Origin: an uncultured delta proteobacterium
GTDB lineage: Bacteria; Myxococcota_A; Polyangia; Polyangiales; Ga0077539
DNA length: 50,395 nucleotides
Reading direction: 5' to 3'
NCBI GenBank assembly: GCA_903845045.1
Contig: CAIMWA010000211.1
Coordinates: 1-50,395 of the forward strand
Each line of letters opens with the position of its first letter. The stretch's first letter is position 1. Shown here in pieces: positions 41,663-50,100 of the stretch. Below the pieces are notes generated by a model. That model saw nothing but the letters and a program-made list of their open reading frames with translations. It was not told the origin of the DNA and searched no databases. A program made the translations under genes and the position numbers.

Positions 41663-41875
41663 ATGTCCGTCATCAACGCGCACATCACCGGCACCGTGTG
41701 GAAGATCGAAGTGAAGGTCGGTGACGTGATCGAGCCGGGCACCGTCGTGGTGATCCTCGAGTCCATGAAGATGGAGATGCCCGTCGAGGCCGAGGACGGA
41801 GGCACCGTCACGGCGATCCACGTCAGCGAGGGCCAGGCGGTCAACGAAGACGCCCCCCTCGTGACCGTCGGGTGA
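41663..41875 (+). CDS. Free-standing biotinyl (BCCP-type) carrier protein
   Basis: This 70-aa protein is a complete biotinyl/lipoyl fold. The biotinylation motif ESMKMEMP has K36, with Gly-rich beta turns at VGDVIEPG and SEGQAVNEDA. It would carry the carboxyl-biotin made by a biotin carboxylase, such as the one at 22204, to a carboxyltransferase not seen here. It is much shorter than E. coli AccB, lacking the N-terminal dimerisation region. It starts the overlapping operon: its stop overlaps the GTG of the next gene (GTGA). CGGAGG lies upstream, somewhat far from the ATG. Confidence 0.93.
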   Translation: MSVINAHITGTVWKIEVKVGDVIEPGTVVVILESMKMEMPVEAEDGGTVTAIHVSEGQAVNEDAPLVTVG

Positions 41876-42699
41876 TCTTCCCGCGGCCCTGGCACTCGCC
41901 GGCGCTGCGGTTTCTCGTCCTGGGCGCAGGGCTCTGGGCGCTCCAGCAGGCGGCGCAGGCGCGGCACCGTGCGCCCGTGGTCCTCGAGGCCCCCACGGAC
42001 TCGCTGCGCGCCGAGCTGCGCGCCGAGCTCCATCGGTCGCCGACGGATGCGGAGCTGCGTGCGCGCGCCGAGGTCTGGGCCGACCACGAGCGCCTCTTTC
42101 GCGAGGCCGTGGCGCACCGCGTGTGGGAGAGCGACCCGGTGCTGCGACAGCGCTTGGAGGAGCGCGCGGCCTGGGCGCTGCGCGACCCCGTGGGCGACGC
42201 GCCGCCGACGGAGGCGGACCTCGCGCGCACCCTCGCGCGGCACCCGGAGCGGTACCAGGGCGCGCCGCGAACCTCCTTCGAGCAGGTGTTCGTCGCGCGG
42301 GCGCTGCACCCCGACGACGCCCCGGGTACGCTCGCCGCGGTGGATGCCGCGCTCGTTCGCGGCGACGATCCGGCGCACCTCGGCGACGCGCCGCCCTTCG
42401 GTCGCAGCGCCGTGGCGAGCACCGGCAACGCCCTCGCGACCACCTACGGACAGCCCTTCGCCGACGCCATCTCGGGCCTCGCCGTCGGCGCATGGTCGCC
42501 GCCCGTCGAGACCCCCTTCGGGTGGCATCGGGTGCGGGTGACGCAGCGCTTCGCGGGCCAACCATTGACGGCGGCGCAGCTCGGCGCGCGGCTCGTCGCC
42601 GACTGGCGCGACGACCAGCGCTCGGACCTCGACGTGCGGCTCCGGGACCGCCTTCGCGCCCGCTACCCATTGCGCCTTCGCGGCGTCTCGGACCGATGA
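41872..42699 (+). CDS. PpiC/SurA-like periplasmic peptidyl-prolyl isomerase
   Basis: The protein has 275 aa with a GTG start. An N-terminal membrane segment (LRFLVLGAGLWALQQAAQA) is followed by a SurA-like N-terminal helical region (about 40-110). A parvulin-type domain follows at about 110-240 (FEQVFVARAL, LGDAPPFGRSA, PFADAISGLAVGAWSPPVETPFGWHRVRV). It probably assists folding of an exported partner. PpiC-like genes are often found beside HupE-family genes, as here, where the HupE ATG overlaps this stop (ATGA). Confidence 0.87.
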   Translation: MIFPRPWHSPALRFLVLGAGLWALQQAAQARHRAPVVLEAPTDSLRAELRAELHRSPTDAELRARAEVWADHERLFREAVAHRVWESDPVLRQRLEERAAWALRDPVGDAPPTEADLARTLARHPERYQGAPRTSFEQVFVARALHPDDAPGTLAAVDAALVRGDDPAHLGDAPPFGRSAVASTGNALATTYGQPFADAISGLAVGAWSPPVETPFGWHRVRVTQRFAGQPLTAAQLGARLVADWRDDQRSDLDVRLRDRLRARYPLRLRGVSDR

Positions 42700-43685
42700 T
42701 GTGGCGCGCGGCGTTCGCCCTGGCCTTGCTGCTCCACGGCGCCTCGGCGGCGGGGCACGGGCGCGACCCCGAGAGCGTGACCCTCGAGGAGCGCGGCGAC
42801 GGCACCGTCGACGTGCGCGTGCGCGTCGTCGACGATCCTTCGCGCGCGGGCGCCCCGTGGAGCTTCGCGCTGTCTCCGCGCTGCGTGGTCGTCGACCCGC
42901 CGGTGCGCGAGGCCGAGGCCCGCGGCGAACGCTGGCGGTGGCGCGTGGGCTGCGGTCGCGCGGGCCTCGATGGCGTCGTCGTCGACTCCCTCGGCGCGGC
43001 CCACGAGACGCTGCTCACGGTGCGAAGACGCGACGGAGCGCTGCTCTCCCGGGCGCTGCGGCCCGCGGTTCCGTGGGTCGTCGTGCCGCGCCTCGACGAA
43101 CCCGCGCCGTCGCCGCTGCGCACCGTACGCAGCTTCGCGGGGCTGGGCGTCGCGCACCTCGCGACGGGCGCGGATCACCTACTCTTTCTGGTGCTGCTGC
43201 TCGTGCGCGTGCGGGGGGCGCGCGCCCGGGTTCGCGCGGTGACGGCGTTCACGGCAGGGCACGCCGTCACCCTCGCCGCGGCCGCGTTGGACCTCGTCGC
43301 CGTGCCTCGCGCGTGGGTCGAGGCGCTCGTCGCCGGCACCGTGTGGCTCCTCGCGGCGGACACCGCCCGCACGCCGCGCACCGAGCTCTCGCACCCCTGG
43401 GCCCTGCCCCTCGCCTTCGGCCTCGTGCACGGCCTGGGCTTCGCCGACGGGCTCCGCGACGCCGGCCTGCGCGCGGGGGAGCGCGGCCTCGCGCTGGCGT
43501 CGTTCAACGCCGGCATCGAGGTCTCTCAGCTCGCGGTGGTGGCCGTCGCGCTGGGCGTCGAGGCCGTCGCCGCGCGCACGATCGCCGCAGACACCCGGGA
43601 GCGGGCGGCGCGCGCGGTGGTCTTCGCCGCCGGCGTCGCGGGCGGGGCGTGGCTGTGCAGCCGCGTGCAGGAGATGGTCGCGTGA
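42696..43685 (+). CDS. HupE/UreJ_2-family membrane protein
   Basis: The protein has 329 aa with a signal peptide (1-19) and an extracytoplasmic domain of about 120 aa. A six- to seven-helix C-terminal part then carries the family blocks HLATGADHLLFLVLLL, VTAFTAGHAVTLAAAAL, FGLVHGLGFADGLRDAG and SFNAGIEVSQLAVV. The family is associated with nickel/cobalt handling or hydrogenase and urease gene sets; here no such enzyme is near, so the substrate is open. It overlaps the PpiC-like gene at its start and the M23 peptidase gene at its end (GTGA). Confidence 0.9.
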   Translation: MMWRAAFALALLLHGASAAGHGRDPESVTLEERGDGTVDVRVRVVDDPSRAGAPWSFALSPRCVVVDPPVREAEARGERWRWRVGCGRAGLDGVVVDSLGAAHETLLTVRRRDGALLSRALRPAVPWVVVPRLDEPAPSPLRTVRSFAGLGVAHLATGADHLLFLVLLLVRVRGARARVRAVTAFTAGHAVTLAAAALDLVAVPRAWVEALVAGTVWLLAADTARTPRTELSHPWALPLAFGLVHGLGFADGLRDAGLRAGERGLALASFNAGIEVSQLAVVAVALGVEAVAARTIAADTRERAARAVVFAAGVAGGAWLCSRVQEMVA

Positions 43686-44593
43686 CCGAGGGAATGCGGC
43701 AGCCGCGCGCCGTCGTTGGTACGTCCGCGATGCGTGCGCGAGCTTGGTCCCCGTGGGTGGCGCTGGCGGTGCTGCCGTGCCTCGGCCTGCCCGCCCGCGC
43801 GCGCGACGTGGTGCTTCCACCGGACGATGCGCCGCCCACCCTCGCCCCGAGCGCTCCGTCGGGTGCGCGCCCGTGCGACGGCGTGGTCCTCGGCGGGCGC
43901 TGCTACCCGTCGCGGTGCCCCGCGGGCGAGCTCGAGGCCGGAGGCTTCTGCCTCTCCACCGCCGGCGCCGTGCGCGACGACGACCTCGCCGTGGTCGTCA
44001 ACGCCCACACCGACCGCAGCGGGCGGCACGTCGTGTACGAGCAGATCCCGCGCGGACCGGGGCTGCCCGACGAGTACGACCGCTACGTCTACCCGGTGCC
44101 CACCGAGGGCGCGCACCCGGTGACGTCGGGCTACGACCTCGACCGCCCCGACGCGCAGCAACGTCGCGGCGCGGGTCTCAGCGCCGTGGGCCACGGAGGC
44201 GTCGACCTGCCGCAGCCTCGCAGTACGCCCGCGAGGGTGCTCGCGCTGCGCGCGCAGGAGGGCGACGCCGAGGTCGTGCACGTCGGGTGGCTCTTCGGCA
44301 ACACCGTGGTGCTGCGCCAGGTCGTGCGCGACGGCGACACGCTGTGGACGTACCTCACGCTCTACGGCCACCTCGAGGCGCCCGCGGCGGGCCTCGCGCG
44401 GGGCATGTTCCTGCGCGCCGGCGCCGTCGTGGGGTACGTCGGCGACACCGGCGCCGAGGGCTTCGTGCACCTGCACTACGAGGTGCGCCGCGTGCGCGCC
44501 GGCGTCGACGTCATGCGCGAGGACCTCGCCCGCGTGACCGAGCAGGAGGTCAGCATCCCCTGCGATCCGCGCAACGTACTGCCCTGGCGTTGA
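43682..44593 (+). CDS. Exported M23/LytM-family peptidase
   Basis: The protein has 303 aa from GTG 43682. That start overlaps the HupE stop and has AGGAG eight nt upstream. A signal peptide follows a basic N-terminus (WVALAVLPCLGLPARA); ATG 43730 is the alternative start but has no ribosome site. The peptidase fold shows H-x-x-x-D in GHGGVDLPQ, VLRQVVRDGDTLWTYLTLYGHL, and the HxH motif VHLHYEVRR. It would cleave peptidoglycan cross-links or act as an LytM-type activator. A Cys-containing segment (CDGVVLGGRCYPSRCPAGELEAGGFC) precedes the catalytic part. Confidence 0.88.
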   Translation: MTEGMRQPRAVVGTSAMRARAWSPWVALAVLPCLGLPARARDVVLPPDDAPPTLAPSAPSGARPCDGVVLGGRCYPSRCPAGELEAGGFCLSTAGAVRDDDLAVVVNAHTDRSGRHVVYEQIPRGPGLPDEYDRYVYPVPTEGAHPVTSGYDLDRPDAQQRRGAGLSAVGHGGVDLPQPRSTPARVLALRAQEGDAEVVHVGWLFGNTVVLRQVVRDGDTLWTYLTLYGHLEAPAAGLARGMFLRAGAVVGYVGDTGAEGFVHLHYEVRRVRAGVDVMREDLARVTEQEVSIPCDPRNVLPWR

Positions 44594-44631
44594 CGCGCGC
44601 GCCGCCCGGGTGGCACGAAGCGTCGCAGCCG

Positions 44632-45495
44632 ATGGACGCACTGGTCGACGTGATGGGTCCGCTGCGCGTGGTCGAGCACCCCGGGGACGGTCCGCCCGTG
44701 GTGCTCGTGCACGGCTTGGGCGGGTCGTCCGAGAACTGGATGCGCGTCGCCCCGCTGCTCGCCGCAGGCCACGCAGTGCACGCGTTGGACCTCCCGGGCT
44801 TCGGCCGCACGCCCCCGGCGGGACGTCCCCCGACCGTCGCCGCGAACGTCGCGCTGCTGGCGGCGTACGTGCGCGAGCGCGTGCGGCAGCCGGCGATCTT
44901 CGTGGGCAACTCCATGGGCGGCCTGCTCTCGCTGTGCACCGCCGCGGAGCACCCCGACGTCGTGCGCGCGCTCGTGCTCGTCGACCCCGCGATGCCCCGC
45001 GCCCCGGGCGCTCCCATGGACCGCACGGTGCTCACGATGTTCTCGCTCTACGCCACGCCCGGCGTCGGCGAGTGGTACCTGCGCTCCGTCGCGCGCCGCA
45101 CGTCGCCCGAGGTCGCGCTGCGGTACTTCTGGCAGATCTGCGGGCTCCGCGAGGGCGACCTCCCCGCCGACGTGCTCGCCGCGCACCGCGAGCTCCTCGT
45201 GTACCGCCGCACGCTGCCGTGGAGCGACGCGACGTTCCTCGGGGCCGCGCGGTCGATGCTGCGCGTGCTCCTCGACCGGCGGCGGTTCAACGAATTCCTC
45301 CGCCGGGTGCAGGCACCGACGCTGATCCTGCACGGCGCGCGGGACCGCCTCGTGCCCGTCGAGAGCGCGCGGGCGGTGGCCCGATTCCGTAACGATTTCC
45401 GGTACGAAGAGCTCGCCGACGAGGGGCACACGCCGATGCTCGAGGCCCCCGAGGCCTTCGCGGCGCGCGTGCTTGCCTTCACCTCGGCGCTGTAA
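44632..45495 (+). CDS. Alpha/beta-hydrolase
   Basis: The protein has 287 aa from ATG 44632. The oxyanion-hole motif is HGLGGSSENW. The nucleophile elbow is GNSMGG with S94. The acid is the Asp in HGARDRLVPVES and the base is the His in DEGHTPML. Lid helices lie between the elbow and the acid. The substrate is unknown; esterase or meta-cleavage hydrolase-like enzymes share this fold. A TTG at 44590 would overlap the M23 stop (TTGA), like the three junctions upstream, and is a plausible alternative start adding 14 residues. Confidence 0.88.
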   Translation: MDALVDVMGPLRVVEHPGDGPPVVLVHGLGGSSENWMRVAPLLAAGHAVHALDLPGFGRTPPAGRPPTVAANVALLAAYVRERVRQPAIFVGNSMGGLLSLCTAAEHPDVVRALVLVDPAMPRAPGAPMDRTVLTMFSLYATPGVGEWYLRSVARRTSPEVALRYFWQICGLREGDLPADVLAAHRELLVYRRTLPWSDATFLGAARSMLRVLLDRRRFNEFLRRVQAPTLILHGARDRLVPVESARAVARFRNDFRYEELADEGHTPMLEAPEAFAARVLAFTSAL

Positions 45496-45556
45496 CTGCG
45501 CGCTGCGGGGCCGAGCCCACGTGTGCGTCGATGTGAACGCCGCAGCACGTCCGTGC

Positions 45557-45562
45557 TACGGA
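45557..45562 (+). promoter_or_regulatory. Candidate extended -10 (TGcTACGGA), 7 nt before ATG 45570
   Basis: TGC-TACGGA is followed by exactly 7 nt and then ATG. This is leaderless-type spacing; the last hexamer base is A. Confidence 0.4.
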
Positions 45563-45569
45563 ACCCACG

Positions 45570-47141
45570 ATGAGCGCGGTCGCCCTTCGTGCGGCACCTC
45601 CCGTGCCGCCGCCACTCGGAGTCGGACCGCGCGTCCGCGTTCGCTTCGACGTGCTGGGCGCGATGCTCGTCCTCGGCCTCGCTTACATCTTCATCGGCGT
45701 CGACCCCACGCGCGCCGAGGGCACGGCGTGGGTGATGCTCGAATTCGCCGTGTGGGTCTTCCTCATCGGCGTGGCGATGTACCGCTCCGTCGACGGCGTG
45801 CTGCGCGTGAGCGACCCGCTCCTCGCGATCCTCGGCATCGGGCTCAACTTCTTCGTCGCGCCGGCCATCCAGTGGCTCCACGGCGCGGACCTCGAACGGC
45901 AGTGGTTCGAGGTCGGGCGCATCCGCATGCCCATCTTCGTGGAGCTGCAGATCCTCCACATGGTCTTCCTCGCGGCGCTGACGGTGGCGTACATCGCCGT
46001 CGCGCCGCGCTACGACCTCGCGCCGCCGGACCCTCGCACGACGCGGCTCCCGTCGCCGTGGCCGTGGATCATCATCGGCCTGCTCCCCACGGTGGTGGCC
46101 GTCGCCGAGCGCGTGATCACCACGGGCACGGTCTTCGCGACGGAGAACTACGGCGCCGCGTGGTACCGCGGCCAGGAGCAGCTCGCCGCGACGTACACCG
46201 AGGGCGGCGGCGCGCTCGTGGCCACGCAGCTGCTGTCGAAGGTGTGGTTCCTCCCGGGGCTGTCGCTGGGCATCGGCGAGGGGCTGCTGCTCGCGCGCCT
46301 GCTGCATCGCCGGCGCCCGGTGCTGATCGCGCTCTTCGCGCTGCAGGCGCCGCTGATGCTGGCCCTGAGCTCCGGCGGGCGCAGCGCCATCGCCATCCCC
46401 TTCGCCATCGCCCTGCTCCTCGCCGACGCCCTCGCAGGACCGCTCCGCTGGCGCTGGATCCTCGGCGTCGGCGGCGTGGCGCTGGTGTTCCTCAACTTCT
46501 TCGGCATCTACCGCGGGTACCGCGAGCTCGAGTTCCAGGCGGCCATCGCTGCCTCGAACGAGCAGTTCGCCGACATGTCGCGCAGCGATAGCCTCTCCGC
46601 CGAGGGCAGCATCATGCTCGTCAAGGAGCACTACGCCGTCGCCTGGACCGACGCGAACGACTACTCGCGCGGGCTGTCGTACTACTCCGAGAACCTCATC
46701 GGGCTGCTGCCGCAGCAGATCGTCCCGCAGAAGCGGGACTTCATGAACACCGCGAACTTCCTGAGCCACGAGCTCCTCGGCTCGGCGGCGGACCGCGGCG
46801 GCGGCGTGGCGGGCGCCATCATCGCCGACGGCTACATGACCGGGCGCGAGCTCGGCGTGCTCGTCCTCGGCGGCGTGCTCGGGGCCATCACCGCCGCGGT
46901 GGTCCGCATCCTCTCGGCGGGGAGCCGGCAGACCGGCGGCCGCCCGCGGCTCTGGCAGGTGGCGCTGCTCATGTGCTGGGCGCCGCAGGGGCTGTTCCTC
47001 TTCCGCAACGACCTCGGGTTCATCCTCACGCAGATCCTGTCGGTGATCGTGCTGCCGGCCGGGGTCTTCATGGTGGTGCACACGCTCGACCCGGGCACGG
47101 CGTGGCAGGCGCTGGTGCCCCGGGCGTCGCGCTCGACCTGA
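45570..47141 (+). CDS. Wzy/O-antigen-polymerase-like membrane protein
   Basis: The protein has 523 aa with about 11-12 membrane helices, beginning at 29-45. A large loop between helices (about residues 330-420, SRGLSYYSENLIGLLPQQIVPQKRDFMNT...SHELLG) matches the long periplasmic loop of oligosaccharide-repeat polymerases. The short motif LALSSGGRSAIAIPFAIALLL resembles the conserved R-containing helix of these enzymes. It probably polymerises a surface polysaccharide, but no other polysaccharide-assembly genes are adjacent. The family call rests on topology and motif shape. Confidence 0.75.
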   Translation: MSAVALRAAPPVPPPLGVGPRVRVRFDVLGAMLVLGLAYIFIGVDPTRAEGTAWVMLEFAVWVFLIGVAMYRSVDGVLRVSDPLLAILGIGLNFFVAPAIQWLHGADLERQWFEVGRIRMPIFVELQILHMVFLAALTVAYIAVAPRYDLAPPDPRTTRLPSPWPWIIIGLLPTVVAVAERVITTGTVFATENYGAAWYRGQEQLAATYTEGGGALVATQLLSKVWFLPGLSLGIGEGLLLARLLHRRRPVLIALFALQAPLMLALSSGGRSAIAIPFAIALLLADALAGPLRWRWILGVGGVALVFLNFFGIYRGYRELEFQAAIAASNEQFADMSRSDSLSAEGSIMLVKEHYAVAWTDANDYSRGLSYYSENLIGLLPQQIVPQKRDFMNTANFLSHELLGSAADRGGGVAGAIIADGYMTGRELGVLVLGGVLGAITAAVVRILSAGSRQTGGRPRLWQVALLMCWAPQGLFLFRNDLGFILTQILSVIVLPAGVFMVVHTLDPGTAWQALVPRASRST

Positions 47142-47161
47142 GCGCGCGCGCGGGTCCGTGG

Positions 47162-47167
47162 TAGCGT
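47162..47167 (+). promoter_or_regulatory. Candidate extended -10 (TGgTAGCGT) upstream of the large TPR gene
   Basis: TGG-TAGCGT lies 19 nt before ATG 47187, between the polymerase and TPR genes. Confidence 0.4.
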
Positions 47168-47186
47168 CGCGCCGCAGCGGACACCC

Positions 47187-50100
47187 ATGCTCGACCCTTC
47201 GCTGATTCCGCTGGTGCAGCGCCTCGACCGGAACCCGGACGACCGCGAGGCGATGGAGCGCCTCACGAAGGACCTCGAGGCGTGCGGCGAGTACGAGGTG
47301 CTCGCGAAGCTTCAGGAGAAGGTCGCCGGCCGGATGCGCGACCCGGCGCCGTCCATGGAGCTGCTCCACGCCGCGGCGCGCACGTGGGCGTCGAAGGTCG
47401 GCGACGAACCCCGCGCGCTCGCGCTCTGGAACCAGGTGCTCGAGGCGTCGCCCTCGCACGAGGGCGCGCAGCTCGGCGTCGCGGGCGTCTACCGTCGCAC
47501 CGGTCGCTCGGAGCAGGCCGAGGCCGTGTACCGGCGCATGCTCGCGCGGGCCGTGTCGCCAGCGCGCAAGGTGCCGCTCCTCGAGGCCCTCGCGGAGCTG
47601 AGCTCGGAGCGCGGCATGGGTGACGACGAGCTCGCCGTGCGGCGCGAGCTGGCGGTGCACCAGGGCGGCGGAGCGGCCTCGACGGCCAACCGACGGGCGC
47701 TGGCGCGGCTGCTGGTGGCCCGGTCCCGGGCGCGCGAAGCGGCGGGAGGCGAGGGCGAGACGGACCCCGAGCGGCGCGAGGCGGCGACGCTGCTCGGTCT
47801 CGTGGCGCGCGAGGGCGCGACGGGGCGCGCGACGGAGTTCGCCCAGGCGGCGCTGTCGCTGTGGGCCGGCGAGGAGAACGCCCTCGAGGTGCTCGAGGAG
47901 GGCTCGACGCTCAAGACCGCCGAGCTCATCACCGTGCGCATCGCGTTCCTGGCCGCGAACCCCAAGGGCGCCCGGGCGGCGCGGGTGCGGCGCGAGCTCT
48001 CCGACGCCTACCTCGCCACGAGCCGTCCGCAGGACGCCATCGCCGTGCTCGAGGCCGCGGCCGACGACGACGCGCAGGCTGCGCAGTCCCTCGCGAAGCT
48101 CTACGAGCGCCTCGGGCGCGCACCGGAGCTCGCGCGGCTGCTCGAGCGCATGCCGCTGCCGCCGCCGGGAGATGCCCGCACCACGGCGCTGCGCCGGCGC
48201 GCCCAGGCGTGGAAGTCCGCGGGCGATCGTGCGGCGCACCTGACGGCGCTGCGGGCGCTGCTCGACGACGTTCCCGCCGAGGCCGAGGCGCTCGGCGAGG
48301 TGGAGCGCGACTGCCGTCTGCAGGGCCTCCTCGGCGAGCTGCGCGACCGTCTGCGTGCGGCCGCCGCGGTGGAGGGCACCGACGTCGCCGCGCGGGTGCG
48401 CTGGCTGCGCGAGGTGGCCCAGCTCGCCGAGCGTCGCTTCGACGACCTCGCCGACGCGCACGCGGCGTGGGAGCGCGTGGAGCGCATCGCGACGTCGGCG
48501 GACGACCGCGCCGAGGCCCAGGAGGCGCTGCTTCGGCTGACGGTGCGGGAGGAGAATTGGGGCGCGGTGCTCGACCGCCTCGCGTCCAAGGCCGCCGTCG
48601 AGGCCGACGGCGACGAGTCGCGCCGCTTGTGGATGCGGTGGGCGCAGGTGGCGCGGGAGCACCGTCCCGACGCGGCGCGCGAGTCCGAGGTGCTGGCGAA
48701 GCTGCGGGCGAGGTTCCCCGAGGACGACGTCGTGGCGCGGGCGCTCATCGACGCGCGGCGCCGCGCGGGGGACGACGCCGGCGTGACCGAGGTGCTCCGC
48801 GACCGCATCGCGCGCTCCGAGCCCTCGGCGGCGGCGTCGCGGTGGTGTCAGCTCGCGGAGCATCTCGAGCGCGTGGGCGACCTCGAGGCGAGCGCCGAGG
48901 CCTGGCGCACGGCGCGCACCCTCGATCCGAGCGGAGCGCTCGCGTGGGAGGGCGAGGCGCGGGTGCTGGGCGTGCGCGACGACCGCGAGGGGCAGCTCTC
49001 GGTGCTCGCGGCCTACGCGGACCATCCCGTGGCGCCGGGACGCCGTGCGGGCGAGCTCTACGCGCGCGCCGCGCAGCTCGCCTTCGACCTCGCACACCGT
49101 GACCGCGCGCTGCAGCTCGCGCACCGGGCGCTGCGCTTCAACCCTGGAGACGACGCGATGAAGGGCCTCGTGGCGGCGCTCGAGGAGCCCGGCACCGCGC
49201 CGGTGCCCGTGGAGGAGCTGCTCGCCGAGGCGGCGCGGCTCGATCGCGAGGACGCCGCGAGGGCCGACGCGACCGCGGAGGCTGTTCCCGTGACGACGAC
49301 CGACGCTTCGGAGGAGTTGCCGGTGACGGACGACGCTTCGGTGCCGGTGCCGGTTCCGGTGCCCCTGGCCGAGGTCGTCGAAGACGTCGCCGCGCAGGAC
49401 CACGGCGACCTCGAGGACCTCTCGGCGATGCTGGTCGAAGACGCCGAGGAGGAGGCCGAGGACGCTGCGCCGGCGGCCGTCCCTGCGAGCGTGGACACGA
49501 CGCCGCCGACGGGATCCGCCGCGCCGGATGCCGAAACGCGGGAGCTCCCGAAGCTCGACGACGACGTCGACGACGACGCGACGGCGAGCCACGCCGCGGT
49601 GGGGGACCCGGCCGATGACGACGTCGGCATCGACGACGTCGACGACGGCGGACGACGCGAGGTCGGTGCGACGACCGCGGAGATCGAGGCCTTCGCGGGC
49701 CCCGTGAAGCCGCCGGCGCCGTCGGAGCCACCCTCGCTCGGCGACGACGCGAGGTCGGTGCTGCGCGCGACGACCGAGGTGCCCACCGGTGTCGCGCGTG
49801 ACGACGCCGCCACCGCCGAGGACCACACGCCGGTGCAGGTCGCGCTCCCGGAGCGGCGGCCGGTGCCGTCCCCGGAGCCGCCGTCGGCGCCCCCCGCGGT
49901 GATCGTCGACCTGCCCCCGGAGCTGCCCGAACCCGTGCAGCGCACCGCGGAGCTCGAGGCCTTCGCGGCGCTTCCGCCGCCCGCCGCGCCGGCCGCCGAC
50001 GCCCCGGTGAGCCAAGGCCCGCCGCCGCCCGACGAGGACTCGATCATCGTCGACGCCTCGCTCTTCGGCGAACCGACGCCGACACCGCCCGCCCCCGCAG

